Of a stretch of 21,755 bases of DNA, positions 1-7,435 are shown piece after piece. Below the pieces are notes generated by a model. It was not told where the DNA came from. It was given only the letters and a program-made list of their open reading frames with translations, and did no database searches. The position numbers were made by a program, and so were the translations under genes. Source of the stretch: Gammaproteobacteria bacterium (lineage in GTDB: Bacteria; Pseudomonadota; Gammaproteobacteria; Pseudomonadales; Azotimanducaceae); contig PBAA01000017.1 of the NCBI GenBank assembly GCA_002715785.1, forward strand, positions 7,684 to 29,438, read 5' to 3'. Within the stretch, counting starts at the first letter, position 1, and each line of letters starts with the position of its first letter.

Positions 1-1
1 A

Positions 2-1402
2 TCCACTCCAATTGTGGGATCCGAAGACTGTCTTTACGTTGACATTTATGCGCCCGCCGTAGCGGGTCCCGATGAAAACCTACCGGTGATGTTCTGGATC
101 TATGGAGGGGGCCAAACGAGCGGATCGTCGCAGGGCTACGATGGATCAAGACTTGCTGCGGAAAACGGTGTCATCGTCATCGCGACCAACTACCGAGTCG
201 GCCCGTTCGGGTGGTTTCATCATCCTTCGATCGTACCCGAGGGTGGAAGTGGACATTTCGCCCTTTACGATCTTATGGCGGCGCTTGCATGGGTACGAAA
301 AAATGCGGCTAGCTTTGGTGGGGATCCGTTGAATATTACGATCTTTGGTGAGTCGGCGGGTGCACAAAATGTGATGGCGCTATATATGGCGCCGGCTGCC
401 GAAGGCTTGTTCGACAAAGCGATTGTCCAAAGCGGTGGATTCTGGAATATGAATCCTGGGCAGGCCACGAATCCGGTAACCGGCGATCCACCAGGAACAC
501 CAGCGAGCGCAACCGAAATCGTGATTGATCTCCTGCTCGGCGAAGGACGAGCACAAACACGTGAAGCGGGCGAAGAGCTAGCTAGTCGCCATGAAGAAAT
601 CGGCGACTGGCTGCGTCAATTGTCTAACGAAACAATCCTCGACGCGTATCGAGATAAAAGTAATTTGATGTACGACATCCCAAGTGTCGTCTACGACGGC
701 GTGTTAATGCCACCGGGACCGAGATCTGTTTCGGCTAAACCATTGCTTGTGGGTGCGAATCGAGACGAGCAGAAGTTATTTCAGATCTACGATCCATCTC
801 TGGTTCGTTGGATCGGAACAAAAGCGAAGATAATCGATCCGGGGCGATATGAAGCATTTAATCGTTATTACTCTGACTGGTTGAACTTCGATGGGGTCGA
901 TCGAGTGGCGAATATGGCCACGGGGCCGGTTTATGCCTATCGTTTCGACTGGGATGACTTGGGTGCGACTCCCGATAGGGATTGGCCACAGATCATGGGT
1001 GCGGCGCATGGTTTGGAAATCCCTTTCGTCTTCGGCAACTTTCGTATGGGACTCTTTCAGGGTGAGCTGTTCGATGTGTCCAATATCGAGGCAAGGATTG
1101 AACTTTCAGCTTCAATTCGATCTTATTGGACGCAATTTGCGCGCACCGGTAATCCCGGTCGTGGTCGAGCGGGTGACCTGCCTAGTTGGGAGCTTTGGAA
1201 TGGTGAACGAAAACTGGTGTTCGATACGAAACCGGACGGCGGTGTTCGGATGGAATCGGCAGCGATTGATATCGGCTCGGTTCACCGCTCTCTATGGGCA
1301 GACCCGTATCTGACCGACGACGAAAAATGCAGTGTGTACAAAGACATGACGATGTATCCAGCCTATCCAGTGGACGATCTCAAGGCGCGGGGTTGTTGGT
1401 AA
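2..1402 (+). CDS. Type-B carboxylesterase (alpha/beta hydrolase), 5' end missing
   Basis: Hydrolyses carboxylic esters; the substrate is unknown. The reading frame is open to the window edge, so the true start and any signal peptide lie upstream. Counting from the GTG at 14, the signature SEDCLYVDIYAP is at residues 3-14 and an oxyanion-hole GGG at 31-33. The nucleophile elbow FGESAG puts the serine at 114, the acidic member is probably Glu252 (NRDEQ), and the histidine is His332 in AAHGLEIPFVF. The triad is therefore complete. About 80-100 N-terminal residues appear to be missing compared with typical 500-550-residue members. The stretch between the acid and the histidine is rather short for the family. 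It is the first visible gene of a plus-strand catabolic block, and a 115-nt gap without a clear terminator follows. Family assignment is secure; the physiological ester is not. Confidence 0.9.
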   Translation, partial: STPIVGSEDCLYVDIYAPAVAGPDENLPVMFWIYGGGQTSGSSQGYDGSRLAAENGVIVIATNYRVGPFGWFHHPSIVPEGGSGHFALYDLMAALAWVRKNAASFGGDPLNITIFGESAGAQNVMALYMAPAAEGLFDKAIVQSGGFWNMNPGQATNPVTGDPPGTPASATEIVIDLLLGEGRAQTREAGEELASRHEEIGDWLRQLSNETILDAYRDKSNLMYDIPSVVYDGVLMPPGPRSVSAKPLLVGANRDEQKLFQIYDPSLVRWIGTKAKIIDPGRYEAFNRYYSDWLNFDGVDRVANMATGPVYAYRFDWDDLGATPDRDWPQIMGAAHGLEIPFVFGNFRMGLFQGELFDVSNIEARIELSASIRSYWTQFARTGNPGRGRAGDLPSWELWNGERKLVFDTKPDGGVRMESAAIDIGSVHRSLWADPYLTDDEKCSVYKDMTMYPAYPVDDLKARGCW

Positions 1403-1517
1403 TGTTTGATACTCGTGATTTGTGTCTGAGGTTGATACCGCAAGACGCGGGATTACCCATGGCTCGAGAATCAACGAATTCTTTCGGCGTACGATTGCCC
1501 TGGACACTGGAGTCAGC

Positions 1518-2309
1518 ATGAGTTTTGTCGCGAAAGATGGCGTTGATATTTACTACGACACCTATCGAGGAGAAGGCGAAAAGAGTCGATCGTGGCTGAC
1601 GTTTGCTCACGGCGCAGGCGGCAATGCGGCAAGCTGGTGGCAACAGGTCCCTTATTTCTTTGATGACTACGACATCATGACCTTTGACCATCGGGCTTTT
1701 GGGCGATCCCGATGCCGCGACGAGGAATTTGATCCTGATTTATTCGCTGATGATTTAAGGTCCGTTCTCGACGCCGAGGGTATAGATCGGACGGCGCTTT
1801 GTTGCCAGTCGATGGGAGGTCGTACGGGGCTCGATTTTGCCCTATTCGAACCGGATCGAGTCTCGGCACTTGTCATGAGCCATACAGTGGGGGGTCTAAG
1901 TAGCGAGGCCATCGATGAAGTCCGTCGTAGTCACGAGCGGCCGCAACCAACCCAACCCTTCGGTAGTTGGGCCGTTGCGTTGGATCTACCGGAGAAGAAT
2001 CGCGCACTTTCGCATCTCTATAACTGTATCGGCGCGATGAACCTCGACTTTTCTCGTGTCGGTTTGGGCGGATTGCGCAGTCGTGGTAAACAAATTGATT
2101 CAACCGAAATGGTAGCGTTCAAAACGCCCACGTTATTCATTACGGCAGATAAGGATGTGGTTGTGCCACCGAGGGTTGTTGAGATTGGAGCTGCGATGGT
2201 TCCGGGTGCGACGCTCGTCAATCTGGGTGACGCAGGCCACTCCTCGTATTTTGAGATTCCCGATCAATTCAATCGTGTGGTGGGAGAATTTCTCCAATTG
2301 CACCAATAA
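1518..2309 (+). CDS. Alpha/beta-fold hydrolase
   Basis: A 263-residue single-domain hydrolase of the epoxide hydrolase / enol-lactonase / esterase superfamily. The ATG at 1518 is chosen over an upstream in-frame start because GGAG lies 7 nt before it and residues 1-20 look like a normal hydrolase N-terminus. HGAGG (31-35) forms the oxyanion loop and FDHRAFGRS (57-64) is the usual strand-4 motif. The nucleophile is Ser98 in Cys-Gln-Ser-Met-Gly-Gly, where the first glycine of GxSxG is replaced by cysteine. Asp213 (DKDVVVPP) and His241 (DAGHSSYFE) complete the triad. The carotenoid-oxygenase gene follows after 12 nt, which implies cotranscription. It may hydrolyse an ester or lactone made in the same pathway. 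No signal peptide, so cytoplasmic. The exact reaction cannot be read from the sequence. Confidence 0.88.
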   Translation: MSFVAKDGVDIYYDTYRGEGEKSRSWLTFAHGAGGNAASWWQQVPYFFDDYDIMTFDHRAFGRSRCRDEEFDPDLFADDLRSVLDAEGIDRTALCCQSMGGRTGLDFALFEPDRVSALVMSHTVGGLSSEAIDEVRRSHERPQPTQPFGSWAVALDLPEKNRALSHLYNCIGAMNLDFSRVGLGGLRSRGKQIDSTEMVAFKTPTLFITADKDVVVPPRVVEIGAAMVPGATLVNLGDAGHSSYFEIPDQFNRVVGEFLQLHQ

Positions 2310-2321
2310 AGGAGTGATGCA

Positions 2322-3734
2322 ATGACACAACCATATCCGGCACATCCCCAGTTACAGGGCAATTTTGCGCCGATTCGGATGGAGGCCGATATCGATGACC
2401 TGGTTATCCAGGGAGAGCTGCCGCGGACGCTTGAAGTTGAGTATTACCGCAATGGTCCAGACCCACAATTTCCACCGCGGGGAGACCATCATTGGTTTTC
2501 TGGGGACGGCATGTTGCATCGGTTCGAGATTGCCGATGGTCGCGTGCGATACCGCAATCGTTGGTTAAGAACCGTCAAGTGGCATAAAGAGCGTGAAGCT
2601 GGGCGTTCACTATTCGGCGCTTTTAATCCAATGGACACGGATCCTTCAGTCGCGGGCATTGAGACGGACGGCTTGGCCAATACCAACGTGATTTGGCACG
2701 GCGGACGTCTACTCGCTTTGGAAGAAGGGCACGCGCCGTTCGAAGTTGACCCGCGAACGCTCGAATCGATCGGACCGTGGCGTTTTGGCGGTACGTTTGA
2801 GGGTCCGATGACCGCGCATCCCAAAATCGACCCGGTAACAGGCGAGATGATCTTTTTCGGTTATATGGTCGATGGCATGTTGGGTAAGGGCCTGTCATAC
2901 CACGTCGTCGACGCGGACGGGGTGCTGACTCGATCGGAACGATTTGAAGCACCGATCAGCAGTATGGTCCATGATTTCATCGTGACGTCAGAGCACGTTA
3001 TTTTTCCGATTCTCCCGCTTACCGGTAGCATTCAACGAGCGACGCGAGGTGAACCAGCTTTTGCCTGGGAGCCTGACAAAGGCAGCCATATTGGCGTAAT
3101 GCCTCGGGATGGTTCCATCGACGATATCCGTTGGTACGAAACCGATCCCTGTTACGTCTTCCATCCGATGAACGCGATGACGTTGGGGAATACGATCCGC
3201 GCCCACGTAATGCAGTTCGAAGAGGCGCCACTTTTCCCACATGCGGACGGCAGCGCTCCCGATCCAAAAAAGGCCAATGCACGCTTGTGCGAATGGGAAA
3301 TCGATCTTGCTGATAACGCGCGGACGGTCAAACGGACCTATTTGGATGACATTACTGGTGAATTTCCGAGGCTTGATGAGCGTCGCGCAGGACTCGAATA
3401 TCGACACGGGTACTATGCTGCGTCAACGGGTCGTGGGGGCAGCATGGGTTTCAACGCCTTGGTGCATCACGACTTTGCGACAAACGGCGGTACCCGTTAT
3501 GAGCTTGACGATGGTGATTATTTGGGTGAACCGGTATTTGTTCCCGAAACGGAAGGTGCAGAAGAAGGCGCAGGATTTTTGCTGACGCTTATTTATCGGG
3601 GTGTTGAAAACCGGAGCGATCTTGCCGTGTTTGATGCGCGCGACGTCGCTCGGGGCCCAGTGGCACTGGGACAACTTCCGCATAGGGTCCCCTACGGTTT
3701 TCACGGCAACTGGCGTTATCTAAATGGCAGCTAG
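2322..3734 (+). CDS. Carotenoid/stilbene cleavage oxygenase (RPE65/CCD family)
   Basis: A non-haem iron enzyme of the family that splits conjugated C=C bonds in carotenoids, apocarotenoids or lignin-type stilbenes with O2. It has 470 residues, normal for bacterial members. The four iron-binding histidines are at His166 (MTAHPK), His217 (MVHDF), His281 (VFHPMN) and His461 (GFHGNW). The usual second-sphere glutamates appear at Glu353 (LDERR) and Glu403 (GEPVFVP). The N-terminal motifs YYRNGPDPQFPPR and HWFSGDGMLH are typical. Start: AAGGAG at 2309-2314 lies 7 nt before the ATG. The last 11 nt overlap the FAD-oxidase gene in another frame, so the two are probably translationally coupled. No carotenoid biosynthesis gene is visible, so a catabolic role on an imported or aromatic alkene is as likely as pigment metabolism. 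Family assignment is strong; substrate unknown. Confidence 0.93.
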   Translation: MTQPYPAHPQLQGNFAPIRMEADIDDLVIQGELPRTLEVEYYRNGPDPQFPPRGDHHWFSGDGMLHRFEIADGRVRYRNRWLRTVKWHKEREAGRSLFGAFNPMDTDPSVAGIETDGLANTNVIWHGGRLLALEEGHAPFEVDPRTLESIGPWRFGGTFEGPMTAHPKIDPVTGEMIFFGYMVDGMLGKGLSYHVVDADGVLTRSERFEAPISSMVHDFIVTSEHVIFPILPLTGSIQRATRGEPAFAWEPDKGSHIGVMPRDGSIDDIRWYETDPCYVFHPMNAMTLGNTIRAHVMQFEEAPLFPHADGSAPDPKKANARLCEWEIDLADNARTVKRTYLDDITGEFPRLDERRAGLEYRHGYYAASTGRGGSMGFNALVHHDFATNGGTRYELDDGDYLGEPVFVPETEGAEEGAGFLLTLIYRGVENRSDLAVFDARDVARGPVALGQLPHRVPYGFHGNWRYLNGS

Positions 3735-5331
3735 GAAGGAACGGCGAAGTTTTTGGACCTGGGGCTATCAATCGGATGAACCGTCGGAGGACGAGCGTCG
3801 TGCTGCGGCCGAACGGATTTCTAAGCGCTCTGGACGCGCGATTGAACCGCCGCCGATTCCTGATATTGACGCGATAACGCTGCGATCACCTCGCGTTGAG
3901 GTTCCAGGGAAGCTGGAAGAATTTGTATCGGTGTCGCAGATGGAACGTATTACCCACACCCACGGCGGCCACTCACTGGAACTGCTAGCGGGATTGCGAG
4001 GTACTTTTGACAACCCACCAGATGCAGTTGCACATCCACGAAACGAGGATGAACTAGAAGCGGTGCTTGAATGGTGTGATAGCGCTGAACACCCGTTAAT
4101 CCCGTACGGCGGGGGCACCAGTGTTGTTTGGGGCGTCAACGCACCGCCCGATCGAGACACGGCGGTGACCGTTGACCTGGACGAAATGAATACGGTTTTG
4201 GAACTCGACGAAACGTCGCGCGCGGGACGATTTCAAGCTGGCATGTTGGGCCCCGATCTTGAAGCCGCGCTTAAGCCGCATGGCCTCACACTGCGTCATT
4301 TTCCTCAGAGTTTTCCTTGGTCGACCGTTGGCGGTTGGGTGGCGACGCGATCGGGTGGCCACTACGCCACCAACCAAACCCATATTGACGATTTTGTCGA
4401 GTCGACTCGGATGCTAACGCCCAAAGGGTGGTTTGAATCTCGGCGTCTACCAGGTAGTGGCGCCGGCCCAAGCCCTGATCGACTCGTGATTGGGTCGGAG
4501 GGGACACTCGGAGTGATTAGCGACTGTTGGCTGCGCCTACAAAAACGTCCGGTTTATCGCGCCACCGCCGGGGTTGCTTTCTCGGCCTGGGAGGCAGGTG
4601 CCGAGGCCGTTCGCCATATCGTCCAGACGAAACTTTGGCCTGCTAATTTGCGCATCCTCGATCCGTTGGAAGCATCTAATGCCGCGGGTATGGATGGTGG
4701 AACTACGCTCCTCATCATAGGCTTTGAATCGGGTGATGTACCGCAAGGAGAAAATATAAGGGCCGCTATCAACATTGCCCGTGAATTTAGTGGGGTGGTG
4801 GATGATCACGATGTCCACATTGACGACGGCGGTGGAGGTGCCACGGGTCGGAAGGGGGCTGTTGGTGCATGGCGCGACGCATTTATTGGTGTGAACGCTG
4901 GTCTCACCGCGGGTTTGGGATTGCTCTCAGATACGTTTGAAACGGCGATTACCTGGGATCGATGGCCCGCTTTTGATGGCGAAGTTCGAGAGCGTGTGGG
5001 TCAGGTGCTTCGGGAGACACTTGGTGACGAGGCTCAACTTTCTTGTCGGTTTACCCACGTCTACCCCGACGGTCCGGCTCCTTACTATTCGTTTAGTGGA
5101 CCCGTTGAAATAGGTAGCGAAGTTGAACGCTGGCAAGTTATCAAGAACGCTGCTGTGGATGCAGTCATTGACGCAGGCGGTACGGTTACCCACCACCACG
5201 CGGTGGGGCGGATGCACCGAGATGGTTGGGAACGACAGCGACCAGAACTTTTTGGCGAGGTTCTTCGCGCGGCTAAGCATTCACTGGATCCCCACGGGGT
5301 ACTGAATCCAGGTGTTCTCTTCGATTCCTAG
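3724..5331 (+). CDS. FAD-binding oxidase, alkyl-DHAP synthase-like
   Basis: A 535-residue flavoprotein of the vanillyl-alcohol-oxidase fold (FAD_binding_4 plus C-terminal FAD-linked oxidase domain), closest in layout to alkyldihydroxyacetonephosphate synthase (AGPS). The N-terminal FWTWGY (10-15) resembles the AGPS KWWGWG motif. FAD-binding PYGGGTS is at 127-133, STVGGWVATRSGG at 200-212 and IGSEGTLG at 257-264. The C-terminal half has SCRFTHVYP (440-448), a tyrosine pair at 454-455, a triple histidine (490-492) as in AGPS, and the closing DPHGVLNPG. The ATG lies inside the oxygenase gene, without a good ribosome site, which suggests coupling to it. Many bacterial relatives are annotated only as FAD-binding oxidoreductases. 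No other ether-lipid gene is present, so the neighbours favour oxidation of a pathway intermediate, but that is inference. Confidence 0.9.
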   Translation: MAARKERRSFWTWGYQSDEPSEDERRAAAERISKRSGRAIEPPPIPDIDAITLRSPRVEVPGKLEEFVSVSQMERITHTHGGHSLELLAGLRGTFDNPPDAVAHPRNEDELEAVLEWCDSAEHPLIPYGGGTSVVWGVNAPPDRDTAVTVDLDEMNTVLELDETSRAGRFQAGMLGPDLEAALKPHGLTLRHFPQSFPWSTVGGWVATRSGGHYATNQTHIDDFVESTRMLTPKGWFESRRLPGSGAGPSPDRLVIGSEGTLGVISDCWLRLQKRPVYRATAGVAFSAWEAGAEAVRHIVQTKLWPANLRILDPLEASNAAGMDGGTTLLIIGFESGDVPQGENIRAAINIAREFSGVVDDHDVHIDDGGGGATGRKGAVGAWRDAFIGVNAGLTAGLGLLSDTFETAITWDRWPAFDGEVRERVGQVLRETLGDEAQLSCRFTHVYPDGPAPYYSFSGPVEIGSEVERWQVIKNAAVDAVIDAGGTVTHHHAVGRMHRDGWERQRPELFGEVLRAAKHSLDPHGVLNPGVLFDS

Positions 5332-5364
5332 TCCAATACGCGGCTTTCATCTGAGACAGGTCCG

Positions 5365-6408
5365 ATGAGTTTTTCCCGTCTTGTCGTCGATCTGGATGCC
5401 GTCTCGGCGAATTATGGTCGATTTGTGAAAGCGTCAGTGGGGACGACTGGCGCTGTCGTGAAAGCAAATGCCTATGGGCTTGGGATGGAAGCGGTTGCGC
5501 GACGGCTAAAAGCGGAAGGTTGCGAACATTTTTTTGTGGCGACACCGGAAGAGGGTTTTGCGTTGCGGACGCTTATCAACGAAGACGCCATATACGTATT
5601 TTCAGGCCCTCCGGATGCAGATACAGCAACCGCCCTCGCGTCGGCGAACATTGTTCCTGTGCTTAATTCACGTGAACAAATTGGACTATGGATGCGCCAA
5701 AAAAGAGCGCCTGCAGCGCTGCATGTAGATACGGGAATGCAGAGGCTTGGTTTTGACCCTAATGAGCTCAAGCCGCGCATGCTGGAAGGCATCGAATTGG
5801 TACTTCTGATGAGCCACCTCGCATGCGCGGACCGGCCGCAACATCCACAAAACGAACGGCAGGCCGGTCTGTTCAGCCGTATCTGTGACGATTTTCCGGG
5901 GATAGAAACAAGCTTCGGCAATTCGGCCGGGACGCTAAACGGCACCCAATATCAAGGCGGGATAACGCGGCCTGGAATTGGTTTGTACGGTGGAAATCCA
6001 TACCTCGATAAAGATAACGACTTTCATCATGCGGCTGTGTTTGAAGCACAGGTTATGCAACGGCGCCGCGTCAATGCGGGTGAATCGGTAGGTTACGGGG
6101 CAACGTTTCAAGCGACACGAAACATCGAAATTGCCATTGTCGGCGTTGGTTATGCCGATGGTGTATCACAGATTCTGTCTGGCAAAGGGCAGTTGGCCCA
6201 CAAGGGCGCGCGCTTGCCAGTATTAGGTCAGATAAGTATGGATCTGACACACGTCGACGTGACTGAGGACCCCGATATTTGTGTTGGCGATTGGCTCGAA
6301 GTCTTCGGTGCCACGATCACGCTCGATGAGGTGGCGGAGATGACAGGGACGTCGGGTTACGAGATTCTTTCTCGTATAGGGTCACGTGTTTCGCGTGTAT
6401 ACGTGTAG
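5365..6408 (+). CDS. alr: Alanine racemase
   Basis: PLP-dependent interconversion of L- and D-alanine in the cytoplasm; D-alanine feeds peptidoglycan, and the enzyme can also serve D-alanine catabolism. The 347-residue protein has the PLP lysine Lys33 in VVKANAYGLG, HVDTGMQRLG with Arg127, MSHLACAD, TRPGIGLYG, the second catalytic base Tyr244 in SVGYGATF, and ISMDLTHVDVT near the C-terminus. All family hallmarks are present. The ATG follows an AGG, with 33 nt after the FAD-oxidase gene and 46 nt before the SDR gene, so it sits in the middle of the catabolic operon. A dadX-like catabolic racemase paired with the downstream omega-transaminase is possible, but it could equally be the only alr of the genome carried along here. 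Function is secure, role in context is not. Confidence 0.93.
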   Translation: MSFSRLVVDLDAVSANYGRFVKASVGTTGAVVKANAYGLGMEAVARRLKAEGCEHFFVATPEEGFALRTLINEDAIYVFSGPPDADTATALASANIVPVLNSREQIGLWMRQKRAPAALHVDTGMQRLGFDPNELKPRMLEGIELVLLMSHLACADRPQHPQNERQAGLFSRICDDFPGIETSFGNSAGTLNGTQYQGGITRPGIGLYGGNPYLDKDNDFHHAAVFEAQVMQRRRVNAGESVGYGATFQATRNIEIAIVGVGYADGVSQILSGKGQLAHKGARLPVLGQISMDLTHVDVTEDPDICVGDWLEVFGATITLDEVAEMTGTSGYEILSRIGSRVSRVYV

Positions 6409-6454
6409 TCTTTAATATTGCGTTTCGGAAAAGTTATTTAAGTGGGGGGATGAG

Positions 6455-7267
6455 ATGGCATCGATCAACAAAAATGGCGTACTCGCTGGAAAAGTTGCGG
6501 TGGTTACAGGTGCTAGTCGGGGTATAGGAGAAGCGATCGCGATTCGGTTTGCGATGGAGGGCGCTCGAGTCGTCGTTTCGGCGCGTACGGTGGAGGAAGC
6601 TGACCACTTTCTACCGGGCACGATTAAAGCAACGGTGAAAAAGATTACCGACGCCGGCGGCGAGGCAATTGCGATTAAGTCCGATTTGGCGGTCGCTGAG
6701 GATAGAGAGAATCTCGTAGCGGAAACGCGAGAGCGTTTTGGAACCGTGGATATTCTTGTTAACAATGCGGCAGTGACATGGTTCGTTCCCGTCCACGATT
6801 TTTCGGAGAAGCGGTTTCGGACCATGATGGATGTTCAAGTTTGGGCACCGTTCGAGCTTGCTCAGGCGTGTTTACCTTCGATGCTAGAACAGGGTGGTGG
6901 GTGGATCCTGAATATTTCCTCGCACGCCGCTATTCACCCGCAAGCGCAGGCCCCTGGAGGACATGGCGGCACCGTCTATGGTATGTGCAAAGCCGCTCTA
7001 GAGAGGTTTACCACTGGGCTTGCGCAAGAAGTCTACGGTGCCGGCATTGGTGTCAACGTCATTTCTCCTGGACTTGTCGCGACCCCGGGTGTGGTGCACC
7101 ACAAACTGATTAATGAGAACAATAAGGAGCGGGTAACGCCCGTGGAACATATGGCGGAAGCATGTTTGCGGTTGTGTTATGGAGACGCCAAGAGTCTGAC
7201 CGGGCGAATCGATTATGCGGATCAAGTCATCGAAGAATTCTCGCTTGAACCCGCGGATCTGATCTAA
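6455..7267 (+). CDS. SDR family NAD(P)-dependent oxidoreductase
   Basis: A classical short-chain dehydrogenase/reductase of 270 residues with a Rossmann fold. It probably oxidises an alcohol or reduces a ketone in the pathway encoded around it. Cofactor motif TGASRGIG is at 18-25, NNAA at 103-106, the catalytic serine is in NISSHA (155/156) and the Tyr175-Lys179 pair lies in VYGMCKA. About six extra residues (AQAPGGHGG region) lie between serine and tyrosine compared with the minimal SDR spacing. Ser42-Arg44 after beta-2 suggests NADP(H), but this is weak. A run of six G at 6444-6449 serves as ribosome site 5 nt before the ATG. An overlapping ATG at 6450 is out of frame. It is the last gene before a 168-nt gap. 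Substrate not predictable. Confidence 0.9.
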   Translation: MASINKNGVLAGKVAVVTGASRGIGEAIAIRFAMEGARVVVSARTVEEADHFLPGTIKATVKKITDAGGEAIAIKSDLAVAEDRENLVAETRERFGTVDILVNNAAVTWFVPVHDFSEKRFRTMMDVQVWAPFELAQACLPSMLEQGGGWILNISSHAAIHPQAQAPGGHGGTVYGMCKAALERFTTGLAQEVYGAGIGVNVISPGLVATPGVVHHKLINENNKERVTPVEHMAEACLRLCYGDAKSLTGRIDYADQVIEEFSLEPADLI

Positions 7268-7341
7268 ACCGTAGAGTTGATCGAAACGCCGTATGTTTTT
7301 TGTAGCATCGATAATTCTTTCGGCGACGAGATTGCTCGATG

Positions 7342-7356
7342 ACACCAACTTGGTGT
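7342..7356. repeat. Perfect 15-nt palindrome, candidate operator
   Basis: ACACCAA-C-TTGGTGT has 7-bp arms around one central base. It lies in the 168-nt gap between the SDR and the aminotransferase genes, 80 nt before the latter's start. There is no T-run after it, so it is not a terminator. Size and symmetry fit a dimeric repressor or activator site. A convincing -35/-10 pair beside it was not found (GATAAT at 7308-7313 and TACAAT at 7402-7407 lack good -35 partners). The binding protein is unknown. Confidence 0.4.
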
Positions 7357-7435
7357 TCGGCATTAAGAGAGCGTGTCAGCGCGTTTTCACGCACATGCAC
7401 AATACAATAGGTTTGAAAGAGGGAGATTGAGAAAC

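Noticed and set aside
1434..1454. Small stem CCGC-AAGAC-GCGG in the gap after the carboxylesterase, as terminator or attenuator
   Set aside because: A 4-bp stem without T-run is expected by chance.
5472..5945. 157-codon minus-strand frame inside alanine racemase
   Set aside because: The plus-strand alr motifs explain this DNA; the antisense product has no recognisable domain.
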